DNA of 44,135 nucleotides from Bacteroidales bacterium (lineage in GTDB: Bacteria > Bacteroidota > Bacteroidia > Bacteroidales > WCHB1-69), in contig JAGCVQ010000099.1 in the NCBI GenBank assembly GCA_017962275.1, forward strand, positions 1 to 44,135, in the 5' to 3' direction. The translations under genes and the position numbers were made by a program. Under the pieces are notes generated by a model, which was given only the letters and a program-made list of their open reading frames with translations, was not told where the DNA came from and did not search any database. Shown one piece after another: positions 23,214 to 30,307 of the stretch (the stretch's first letter is position 1; each line of letters opens with the position of its first letter).

Positions 23214-24998
23214 ATGAACCTCTTTCAACTCTTCAAAAACCTCCGCCCTTTCGTCAAGCCATACAAATGGCTGGTATTCATCACGTTAATTCTCACTTTG
23301 GTCGGATCGTTGATGGCGCAGGTCAATGCCATCGTGTTGGACAAGACAGTCGATGCCATCAACGCGCTCATCGGCACGGACTTCCAGTGGAGCAAGGCGG
23401 CGCGGATCATGACCATCATCAGCATTGTACTGTTAGGCAAGGAGTTGCTCTCCGCATTGGTCACCTTTGCGCAGAACTACTACGGCGAGCGGATGCGGAT
23501 TTACGTCAGTCGTGATTTGGCGCAGAGCGTCATCGTAAAGGTACTCACGTTCAAGATGGCGTTCTTCAACTCCGGCGACAATGCCACCGGCAAGTTACAA
23601 GCGCGTATCGATCAGGGTGTCAGCTCGTTGTCGCGCACGGTGCAGAACTTTTTCATTGACCTTTTGCCGTTGTTCACCAGCGCCTTGTTAGCCCTTATCC
23701 TGATGTTTGCCGCCAACGTCTATGTAGGGTTGGTCGCGCTCGGCATCGTGCCCATCTATTTCTGGATCACCTACCGTCAGGCACGGCGACTCAAAGGCTG
23801 GCGCCGCGAGATGCGGTCTCATCTGGAAAGTAAGAGTCAGGGTATCAAGAACATCATCGACTCCATCAACGTCATCAAGAGTTTCAACCGCGAGGAGATC
23901 GAGGCGCAGAAACAGCTGGATATACAGAACCAAGTCACGGAGAACCAGATGAGAACCCGTAAGGTGGCCTTCTACTACAACGGGTTGAAGAGCTTCGTGA
24001 AGCAGATCGGCACGGTGCTGGTCATCATCCTCACGGCCTACTTGGTGCTCATCGAATATCCCGGCATGACCATCGGTAAAATCATGTACCACGTGATGCT
24101 GTTCAGCAACGTCATCGCGCCCATCACGCAGCTGCAGCGCATCTTCGACGACGTGAACGACGCGCTGATATACGCGGAGGGCTTCTTCGGCATCCTCAAC
24201 TCCGAAAAGGAGATCGAGCCGTCGGGCGAGTACAAACCCGAGCATATTCACGGCAACTTCGAGCTGAGGAGTGTCGATTTCACCTACCCGAACGGCACGC
24301 AAGCATTGTTCGGTGTCAACATGAAGATTGAACCGGGCAAGATTACCGCTTTGGTGGGACTTTCGGGGGCAGGTAAGAGTACGATTGTCAATCTGTTGGA
24401 CAAGTTCTACGAGCCGCAAGTGGGCACCATCACGTTGGACGGAGTCGATTTGAAGGACTACGACACGAAGTACTTGCGCGAGAACATCGGGTTGGTGTTG
24501 CAGAAGAACCACATCTTCGACGGCACGATTGAGGAGAACATCCTCTACGGCAATCCGGAGGCCACGCACGACGAGGTGGTGGAGGCCGCGAAGAAGGCGC
24601 ATTTGTACGACCAGATCATGGAGTTGCCGAAGCAGTTCGCGCACAGCGCCACCGACCTTTCCGGCGGTCAGCAGCAGCGCGTGGCCATCGCCCGCATGTT
24701 CCTCAAGAACCCGCCCATCATCTTCCTCGACGAGCCCACGGCCAGCTTGGACGCCATCGCCACCGAGCAGATCAAGAACAGCATCGACGCCATCAAGCAG
24801 GACCGCACCGTCATCATCATCTCGCACAGCATCTCGCAGATCATCGACGCCGACTACATCTACGCCCTCAAAGACGGCCGCGTGGAGGAGAGCGGCGACC
24901 CCGACGAAATCTACAAGAAAGGCGGTATCTACAAGGACATCATCGACGCTTCGGCGCGGAGTCTGAACATTGAGAAGATTGCGAAAACGATTAGTTAA
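23214..24998 (+). CDS. ABC exporter (TM-ATPase fusion)
   Basis: 594 residues: six membrane segments in the first about 320 residues, then a full ATPase domain. Walker A GLSGAGKST, Q-loop GLVLQKNH, signature LSGGQQQR, Walker B IIFLDEPTASLD and H-loop ISHS are intact, so it should be active as a homodimer or as a half of a heterodimer. It belongs to the MsbA/MDR-type exporters; the substrate (lipid, peptide or drug) cannot be told. A second exporter of this class lies at 35791 with gtrA. No partner gene is adjacent here. Confidence 0.9.
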   Translation: MNLFQLFKNLRPFVKPYKWLVFITLILTLVGSLMAQVNAIVLDKTVDAINALIGTDFQWSKAARIMTIISIVLLGKELLSALVTFAQNYYGERMRIYVSRDLAQSVIVKVLTFKMAFFNSGDNATGKLQARIDQGVSSLSRTVQNFFIDLLPLFTSALLALILMFAANVYVGLVALGIVPIYFWITYRQARRLKGWRREMRSHLESKSQGIKNIIDSINVIKSFNREEIEAQKQLDIQNQVTENQMRTRKVAFYYNGLKSFVKQIGTVLVIILTAYLVLIEYPGMTIGKIMYHVMLFSNVIAPITQLQRIFDDVNDALIYAEGFFGILNSEKEIEPSGEYKPEHIHGNFELRSVDFTYPNGTQALFGVNMKIEPGKITALVGLSGAGKSTIVNLLDKFYEPQVGTITLDGVDLKDYDTKYLRENIGLVLQKNHIFDGTIEENILYGNPEATHDEVVEAAKKAHLYDQIMELPKQFAHSATDLSGGQQQRVAIARMFLKNPPIIFLDEPTASLDAIATEQIKNSIDAIKQDRTVIIISHSISQIIDADYIYALKDGRVEESGDPDEIYKKGGIYKDIIDASARSLNIEKIAKTIS

Positions 24999-25065
24999 CG
25001 GTTAAGGGTTAATGGTTAAGGGGCTGGATGGTTACATGGTTGTTGAAGGTTTAAGGTTGACAAGG
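24999..25065. repeat. GGTTAAGGG spacer quasi-repeats
   Basis: Several imperfect copies of GGTTAAGGG/GGTTACATGG directly after the ABC exporter stop codon. Confidence 0.7.
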
Positions 25066-25094
25066 GGAACTGTAACGTATGCGAAGCATAGTAG

Positions 25095-25156
25095 CTGACG
25101 CTTCCAGCGTCAGAGAAAAGCGCTTCCAGCGTCAGAGAAAAGCGATTCCAGCGTCG
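25095..25156. repeat. Tandem CGCTTCCAGCGTCAGAGAAA units
   Basis: A 22-base unit at 25099-25120 is repeated exactly at 25121-25142 and in part at 25143-25156. CTGACGC (25095-25101) and GCGTCAG (25107-25113) form a hairpin within the first unit. Confidence 0.85.
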
Positions 25157-25161
25157 CAAAT

Positions 25162-25187
25162 CGCACGCCGTAGGTGTGCGGGGAAAT
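25162..25187. repeat. Dispersed hairpin element, copy 2
   Basis: Matches 22120-22146 except for one base (GCCGTAGG instead of GCCGTTAGG). It overlaps by one base the stop codon of the membrane-protein remnant. Confidence 0.8.
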
Positions 25188-25420
25188 CAATAGGCTACGA
25201 ACAACATTACAATTCCAATGACAACCGGCAGTCCCATTAAAATGCCAAGTCCCACACCAGATCGGACACGAACCGATTTTTCCGCATTATTGAAAAACTC
25301 AATTACCATATTGTATCTACCATTCGAAATATAGTATAAATAGAGTATAACAAATGGTATCAGCATGTAGATGATAACAAGGAGGAGACCCGTTGTATGC
25401 TTCTGAAACGCTCCACTTCG
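25187..25420 (-). pseudogene. 3' remnant of a membrane-protein gene
   Basis: In a frame shifted against the truncated dinD, the minus strand encodes about 75 codons ending in TGA at 25187-25189. They include two strong membrane segments: [20 protein letters not shown] and, after a short loop (FFNNAEKSVRVRSG), LGILMGLPVVIGIVMLFVAY. There is no plausible start codon before the first membrane segment. It overlaps the last 20 codons of the truncated dinD, so it looks like the tail of a foreign or deleted gene fused to dinD by a deletion. Confidence 0.55.
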
Positions 25421-25803
25421 AGCAACCGTTGTTCAATAAGCTCGGCACGTCGCGTTTGAACAGCAAAATAAGTCTGTGCAAAAGCTATTTGAGGTTTGCG
25501 AGGGTCCCCGTTTTGCGCAATCAAGTAGCATGCGTAGCGTGTCAACAGCATGTCATCTACTTGACGTTCAGCACCTGAACCCACCAAGACCATTTTGCTG
25601 ACGTCAGCAAAATGGTCTGTCAACGGTTGTCCTGCATTGATACAGGCCTCTTTCGCTTTGTCAATTACGTTCATAAAATTACGCCATTGTGTGTAACCAA
25701 GAAGCATAGAAAGTTCTCGGGCACTCCAACATTCGACACCATTCACGATGCAGGCAACATGTTCAAAATTTTCAAACAACACTTGGATTTCTTCTTTTTT
25801 CAT
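25360..25803 (-). pseudogene. dinD: Truncated DinD-like protein
   Basis: 147 residues that match the N-terminal half of DNA damage-inducible protein [70 protein letters not shown] and [20 protein letters not shown]. Full-length DinD is about 270-280 residues. Here family-like sequence stops at LLEVER (about residue 131) and a short unrelated tail follows, encoded out of frame over the membrane-protein remnant. The start is intact. It may still make a BRO-N-like domain protein, but the C-terminal half is absent. Confidence 0.8.
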
Positions 25804-25837
25804 GATAATCTTTTGTCTTTTAGATTGTTATAAATAA

Positions 25838-26008
25838 TAATTGTTCTCAAAAAAATTCCAGAAAACTTTTATGGAAACGGGAGCGAACCCCGTTAAAGAA
25901 TTGACCTTTGTGCCTTCCACCTAAGCGCTACGCTTGCACCCCATAAGGTTTCCTGTTTGTCTTTCGGTGCTGCATGCCGACCAAAGAGCATAACACCAAA
26001 CACCGCTG
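25838..26008 (-). ncRNA. Candidate structured small RNA upstream of dinD
   Basis: Transcribed from the promoter at 26009-26040. Possible stems on the minus strand: GGTGTTATGC with GCATGCAGCACC (about 25999-25966), AAGCG/CGCTT (about 25934-25922), an outer ACCTT/AAGGT pair around it, AACGGG/CCCGTT (25894-25876), then CCATAAAAGTTTTCTGG followed by AATTTTTTT (about 25874-25849), which resembles a terminator. That gives an RNA of about 155 nt ending before dinD. A frame of 87 codons overlaps it but has no signal or family match and would run from inside the hydF gene. I cannot name the family. Confidence 0.5.
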
Positions 26009-26040
26009 CAAAAATATAAAAAAATGAAACACCATACAAA
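26009..26040 (-). promoter_or_regulatory. Strong promoter of the candidate small RNA
   Basis: Minus-strand TTTG (26040-26037), 20 bases, TATTTTTG (26016-26009): both boxes and spacing match the Bacteroidota consensus. The next protein start on this strand is over 200 bases away. Confidence 0.7.
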
Positions 26041-26114
26041 AAAATATTTATGAAAATGATTCCGCAACAAAAAGAGGAAAACAATGAAGAACGGTAACCT
26101 TTCACGATTTTTTG

Positions 26115-26122
26115 TACTTTTG
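26115..26122 (+). promoter_or_regulatory. -7 box of hydF
   Basis: TACTTTTG only 7 bases before the hydF ATG. If this box is used, transcription starts at or within a few bases of the start codon, giving a near-leaderless mRNA. Confidence 0.6.
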
Positions 26123-26129
26123 CCGCCAA

Positions 26130-27308
26130 ATGAAAGGTAAAGACAGCAAGCCGCATATCGGCATTTTCGGACGGAGGAACAACGGCAAGAGTTCCCTCAT
26201 CAACGCCATCACGGGACAGGAGGTCGCCATCGTGGACAGTACCGCCGGCACCACCACCGATCCCGTGCGCAAGTCCATCGAGATTTTCGGCATCGGACCG
26301 TGCATTGTTATCGACACCGCCGGCATCGATGACGTGGGCGACATCGGGGCAAAGCGGGTGCAGAAATCACTGGAAGTCCTGAAAATCATTGATTTAGCCA
26401 TTCTTGTCATCACCGATTACGAAGTGGGTATTCCCGAACGGCAACTGATGGAGCAGTTCCGGAAATTCGAACTCCCCTACCTCATCGTCAACAACAAAAG
26501 CGACCTTGGCAACGTGCGTGAGATGGAGGTTGACGGTTGCAAAGTGTTGAATGTCAGTTCGAAGACGCATTCTGGCATTGACGATATGTTGCAGGAAGTC
26601 GTGCGGATTATGCCGGAATCCGCATACCGCACCCGCTCGCTGCTCGGCGACCTCATCAGCGAGGGCGACGAGGTGCTGTTGGTCACCCCCATCGATTCGG
26701 AAGCCCCCGAAGGTCGGATGATTCTCCCGCAAGTGCAGATGATTCGCGATGTACTTGACAACGAGGCGATGGCCATTGTACTGAAGGAGGACAAGGTGGC
26801 CGCTTATCTGCAAAACCACCGCGCCCCGAAATTGGTCATCACGGATAGTCAAGCGTTCCACAAGGTAGAGAAAGATGTGCCGACGGAGATCCCGCTGACG
26901 GGCTTCAGTGTAGTTTTGGCGCACCACAAAGGCGAGTTCGATGCCTATCTCGAAGGTACCCCGAAATTGCGCAACCTCCGAGACGGCGACCGCATCCTGA
27001 TGTTGGAATCCTGCACGCACCTCACCTCCTGCGAGGACATCGGTCGGGTGAAACTACCGCGACTCATCCAGAAGTTCACGGGCAAAACCCTGCAATTCGA
27101 CTTCGTCTCAGGGCTCAACCAAATCCCTGACATACAGCAATATGCAATGGTCATCCAATGCGGCGGCTGTATGGTCACACGCAAGCAGCTGCACGAACGC
27201 CTGCGTCCCGCCATCGAAGCGGGAATCCCGGTCAGCAATTACGGAATGGTTCTGGCCTACGTCAACGGAATATTTGATAGAGCAGTGAAACCGTTTATCA
27301 CTATATAG
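26130..27308 (+). CDS. hydF: [FeFe]-hydrogenase maturation GTPase HydF
   Basis: 392 residues from ATG 26130 (an in-frame ATG at 26112 lies before the promoter box). HydF is the scaffold on which HydE and HydG build the diiron cluster that is passed to HydA. The G domain shows GRRNNGKSS (P-loop), TAGTTTDPV, DTAGIDD and NNKSD. The C-terminal cluster domain keeps the expected Cys/His residues: ESCTHLTSCED and VIQCGGCMVTR. hydE, hydG and hydA are not in the window, so the maturation genes are scattered. It shows that the organism makes or uses H2 by an [FeFe]-hydrogenase, consistent with anaerobic life. Confidence 0.93.
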   Translation: MKGKDSKPHIGIFGRRNNGKSSLINAITGQEVAIVDSTAGTTTDPVRKSIEIFGIGPCIVIDTAGIDDVGDIGAKRVQKSLEVLKIIDLAILVITDYEVGIPERQLMEQFRKFELPYLIVNNKSDLGNVREMEVDGCKVLNVSSKTHSGIDDMLQEVVRIMPESAYRTRSLLGDLISEGDEVLLVTPIDSEAPEGRMILPQVQMIRDVLDNEAMAIVLKEDKVAAYLQNHRAPKLVITDSQAFHKVEKDVPTEIPLTGFSVVLAHHKGEFDAYLEGTPKLRNLRDGDRILMLESCTHLTSCEDIGRVKLPRLIQKFTGKTLQFDFVSGLNQIPDIQQYAMVIQCGGCMVTRKQLHERLRPAIEAGIPVSNYGMVLAYVNGIFDRAVKPFITI

Positions 27309-27344
27309 TCATCGGCTCATGACTATATAGTCACAGGCTCATGA
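27301..27344. repeat. 22-base direct repeat at the hydF stop
   Basis: CTATATAGTCATCGGCTCAT plus GA at 27301-27322 is repeated with two changes at 27323-27344. The first copy includes the hydF stop codon. A third, degenerate copy is at 1-24 of the window. Confidence 0.8.
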
Positions 27345-27355
27345 GTATATACTTG

Positions 27356-27387
27356 CGGGCGTATGATAACGTTATCAAATTCGCCCG
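27356..27387. promoter_or_regulatory. Nested inverted repeat, possible operator
   Basis: CGGGCG (27356-27361) and CGCCCG (27382-27387) flank the perfect 12-base palindrome GATAACGTTATC (27365-27376). It lies 33 bases upstream of the -7 box of the aminopeptidase gene. It may be a regulator site or the hydF terminator; no T-run follows. Confidence 0.45.
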
Positions 27388-27419
27388 TCGGCAAAAAAAT
27401 ATAGTATGCCTAAAAAATG

Positions 27420-27427
27420 TATCTTTG
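27420..27427 (+). promoter_or_regulatory. -7 box of the M24 aminopeptidase gene
   Basis: TATCTTTG followed by CCG, 30 bases before the ATG. Confidence 0.6.
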
Positions 27428-27456
27428 CCGTCACGAATTTATAAATCCAAAACGAT

Positions 27457-28854
27457 ATGAACCCCTTATTTGAACCCCAGGTTTACCAAAACAGAAGAGA
27501 GAAATTGATGAACGCCGTGCAAGGCGGCATCGCTGTGTTCCTCGGCAACCACGAGGCCCCGATGAACTATCCCGACAACACCTACAACTTCCGTCAGGAC
27601 AGCGATTTCCTCTATTTCTTCGGACTTTCCATCGCCGACATCGCCGCCGTCATCGATTTTGACGCGCACCAGTCGCTGATTTTCGGCAACGACTTCACCA
27701 TCGACGACATCATCTGGATGGGTGACCAACCGACGATTGCCTCTCTGGCAGAGAAGGTAGGTGTAAAGGAGACCCGTCCCTTCGGGCAGCTGGCCGAATT
27801 TATCCAGCAGGCACAAGCGCAAGGCCGCAAGGTGCATTTCGTGCCCCCCTACCGTGGCGACAACCAAATCCTGCTCGCCAACCTTACCGGTATCGATGTC
27901 AACCACATTCGCGAACACGCTTCTGTGGAGCTCATCAAGGGCATCGTGAACCTGCGTTCCGCGAAGGAGCAATGCGAAATCGACGAGATGGACAAGGCTT
28001 GCGAAATCGGCGTGAAGATGCACACCGCCGTGATGCGTCGCGCAGTGCCGGGTGAATCCGAACACGAACTGGCCGGTCTGGCTGAGGGCATCGCCCTGTC
28101 GTTCGGCAACGGCATCTCCTTCCCCGTGATTTTGTCGCAGCACGGCGAGACGCTGCACAACCACCTGCACAACGGTATCCTCCAAGCGGGCAACATGCTG
28201 CTCATGGACGCCGGCGCGGAAGGGCTGATGAACTACTGCTCCGACTACACACGCACGCTGCCCATCGGCGGCAAGTTCACCACCAAGCAGCAGGAAATCT
28301 ACGAAATCGTGCTGAAAGCCAACATGGATGCTATTGATGCCGCACATCCGGGCATGTACAACAAGGAGCTGCACCGTCTCTCCTGCGAGGTTATCGCACA
28401 GGGTCTCAAAGACTTAGGCCTGATGAAGGGCGACGTGAAGGAAGCGGTGGAGTTAGGTGCGCACGCCCTGTTCATGGTGCACGGATTGGGCCACCAAATC
28501 GGTCTCGACGTACACGACATGGAAGGTTTGGGACAGATTTACGTCGGCTACGACGACACCGTGCGTCCGAGCAACATCTTCGGATGGGCTTCGCTGCGCA
28601 TGGCCCGCGAGCTGAAACCGGGCTTCGTGGTCTCCATCGAGCCGGGCATCTACTTCATCCCGCACCTCATCGACATCTGGAAGAAGGAGAACAAGTTCGC
28701 CGACTTCATCAACTACGATGTGGTGGAGAAGTACCGCGACTTCGGCGGCATCCGCATCGAGGACGACCTGCTCATCACCGAGACCGGTCACCGAGTCTTA
28801 GGCCCGCATTTGCCGAAGGGCGTCGATGAGTTAGCCGCGATTATCGGGAAATAG
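27457..28854 (+). CDS. pepP: Xaa-Pro aminopeptidase (M24 family)
   Basis: 465 residues: an N-terminal creatinase-like domain (about 1-170, with NYPDNTYNFRQDSDFLYF) and a pita-bread M24 domain. The two-metal ligands are visible in order: LLMDAGAE (Asp), YCSDYTRTLPI (Asp), MVHGLGHQIGLDVHD (His), VSIEPGIYF (Glu) and GGIRIEDDLLI (Glu). It removes the first residue from peptides with proline in second place, in the cytoplasm. APPRO-type N-terminal residues distinguish it from methionine aminopeptidase. It has its own promoter. No signal peptide. Confidence 0.92.
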   Translation: MNPLFEPQVYQNRREKLMNAVQGGIAVFLGNHEAPMNYPDNTYNFRQDSDFLYFFGLSIADIAAVIDFDAHQSLIFGNDFTIDDIIWMGDQPTIASLAEKVGVKETRPFGQLAEFIQQAQAQGRKVHFVPPYRGDNQILLANLTGIDVNHIREHASVELIKGIVNLRSAKEQCEIDEMDKACEIGVKMHTAVMRRAVPGESEHELAGLAEGIALSFGNGISFPVILSQHGETLHNHLHNGILQAGNMLLMDAGAEGLMNYCSDYTRTLPIGGKFTTKQQEIYEIVLKANMDAIDAAHPGMYNKELHRLSCEVIAQGLKDLGLMKGDVKEAVELGAHALFMVHGLGHQIGLDVHDMEGLGQIYVGYDDTVRPSNIFGWASLRMARELKPGFVVSIEPGIYFIPHLIDIWKKENKFADFINYDVVEKYRDFGGIRIEDDLLITETGHRVLGPHLPKGVDELAAIIGK

Positions 28855-28891
28855 TATTTCCACGGATCGCGCGAATCTGCACGGATATTTT

Positions 28892-28919
28892 GTAGAGACG
28901 GGGCGCCCCCCGTCTCTAT
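28892..28919. repeat. GTAGAGACG palindrome, copy 5
   Basis: TAGAGACGGGGCGCCCCCCG followed by TCTCTA, a near-perfect palindrome between the aminopeptidase and chromate transporter genes. Its GC-rich arms differ from all other copies. Confidence 0.85.
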
Positions 28920-28932
28920 AAATATAGAAATT

Positions 28933-29484
28933 ATGGCATCTCTCTTACAACTTTTCTGGTCGTTTTTCAAAATCGGCACCTTCACGTTAGGTGGCGGCTA
29001 TGCCATGATTCCGCTGATGGAGAAGGAGCTGGTCGATAAGCACCAATGGATCACGCACGAGGAGTTTCTGGATGTCATCGCGTTGGCGCAGACGATGCCC
29101 GGCATCTTCGCCACGAACATGGCCGTGCATATCGGGTGGCGGATGCGGGGTGTTCCCGGGGCCGTCATCGCCCTGTTGGGCAACATCCTGATGCCGATTC
29201 TGATTATCCTCGCCCTCGCGATGAGTCTGCACTATTTGCAGGGAAACGCCGTGGTGGAGGCGGTTTTCAAAGGGGTACGGCCTGTGGTGGTTGCGCTCAT
29301 TGCCGCGCCGGTGTTCCGTATGGCCAAAACCGCGAAGATCTCCCGCTACAACTTCTGGATTCCCTTGCTGGCCGCATTGCTGATCTGGCTGTTGGGTGTC
29401 TCTCCGATCTGGGTGATCCTGATCGCCGGCTTTGGTGGTTTCGTATATGGTAAGTATCTGGAAAAGAAGGAGGTGCCGTCATGA
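28933..29484 (+). CDS. Chromate transporter, first half
   Basis: 183 residues, the short-chain form of the CHR family, with about six membrane segments. The family signature FFKIGTFTLGGGYAMIPLMEKEL at the N-terminus and DVIALAQTMPGIFATNMA shortly after are clear. Short CHR proteins work as pairs of oppositely oriented halves that export chromate or import anions by proton symport. The stop overlaps the next start (ATGA at 29481-29484), so both halves are co-translated. In an anaerobe the physiological substrate may not be chromate. Confidence 0.88.
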   Translation: MASLLQLFWSFFKIGTFTLGGGYAMIPLMEKELVDKHQWITHEEFLDVIALAQTMPGIFATNMAVHIGWRMRGVPGAVIALLGNILMPILIILALAMSLHYLQGNAVVEAVFKGVRPVVVALIAAPVFRMAKTAKISRYNFWIPLLAALLIWLLGVSPIWVILIAGFGGFVYGKYLEKKEVPS

Positions 29485-30062
29485 TTTTCTGGAAACTGTT
29501 CTACACGTTCTGCAAGATCGGCATCTTCAACTTCGGGGGCGGCTATGCCATGATTGCCCTGATTCAGAACGAAGTGGTGGTGAAGCAGGGATGGATGACG
29601 TTGGCCGAATTTACCGACATCGTGGCCACGAGCCAAGTCACGCCGGGACCCATCGGCATCAACGTGGCCACCTACGCGGGCTACACCTCCGTGGTGAATG
29701 CCGGCTACGATCCGTTTTGGGGAGTGGCGGGTGCGTTTCTGGCCTCCTTCTCCGTGATTCTGCTGCCGTTCCTGTTGATGCTGATTGTCAGCCGTTTCCT
29801 GCTGAAATACAAAGACCATCCGATTGTGAAAACGGTAATGTCGGTGCTGAAACTGACGGTCATCGGGCTGATTGCCGCCGCTGCCGTGCTGTTAGTAAGT
29901 TCCGAAACTTTCGGCACCTATTCCGAAAGTCCGTTGCAGTTCTTCCTGAGCATCGGTCTTTTCGCCGCCGCCTTCTTCCTCTCCCTGAAACGGAAACTCG
30001 GCCCCATCGCGCTGATTGTGCTGGCGGGAGTGGTAGGGTTTGTGGTGTATTATGGGTTATAG
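29481..30062 (+). CDS. Chromate transporter, second half
   Basis: 193 residues, paralogous to the first half: FCKIGIFNFGGGYAMIALIQNEV, DIVATSQVTPGPIGINVATYAGY, then four or five more membrane segments. The proline-rich TPGPIGIN motif belongs to the second-half type. Start codon overlaps the previous stop. Together the two proteins make one transporter in the inner membrane. Confidence 0.88.
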   Translation: MIFWKLFYTFCKIGIFNFGGGYAMIALIQNEVVVKQGWMTLAEFTDIVATSQVTPGPIGINVATYAGYTSVVNAGYDPFWGVAGAFLASFSVILLPFLLMLIVSRFLLKYKDHPIVKTVMSVLKLTVIGLIAAAAVLLVSSETFGTYSESPLQFFLSIGLFAAAFFLSLKRKLGPIALIVLAGVVGFVVYYGL

Positions 30063-30142
30063 GGTTACATGGTTACATGGTTATAGGGTTACATGGTTAA
30101 AGGGTTAAAGGGTTATGGGGTTACATGGTTATAGGGTTAGGG
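30056..30142. repeat. GGTTACATGGTTATAG spacer quasi-repeats
   Basis: About ten imperfect copies of GGTTACAT / GGTTATAG / GGTTAAAG, starting at the end of the chromate transporter gene. Confidence 0.8.
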
Positions 30143-30201
30143 GAGTGTTGTATTCATTCGAAATCTGGAGCCAAAACAGACCGAGCCAAAAGAATAATTA
30201 T

Positions 30202-30223
30202 GTAATTTTGCAGCGTTATATTT
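30202..30223 (+). promoter_or_regulatory. Tandem -7 boxes of the large T9SS substrate gene
   Basis: TAATTTTG (30202-30209) and TATATTTG (30216-30223) lie about 100 and 85 bases before the chosen ATG at 30308. No -33 box at the ideal spacing. Confidence 0.5.
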
Positions 30224-30307
30224 GCAGATTATGTTCAACAGACCGTGCATCTTCTGGAGGTGTGGCGTGAAATGGAAAAGCAGAAATACCCAGAAATCCC
30301 CTTGATT

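Noticed and set aside
23688-24827. Open frame of 379 codons antisense to the ABC exporter
   Set aside because: The sense strand carries all ABC motifs; the antisense product is rich in V, D, L and R runs typical of mirrored codons.
25893-26156. Minus-strand frame of 87 codons between dinD and hydF
   Set aside because: It starts inside hydF, spans the promoter of the candidate small RNA and has no recognised fold. The RNA explanation fits better.
28933-30062. Split chromate transporter as a frameshifted gene
   Set aside because: Two-gene short-chain CHR transporters with overlapping ATGA are a normal form of this family; each half has its own signature motif.
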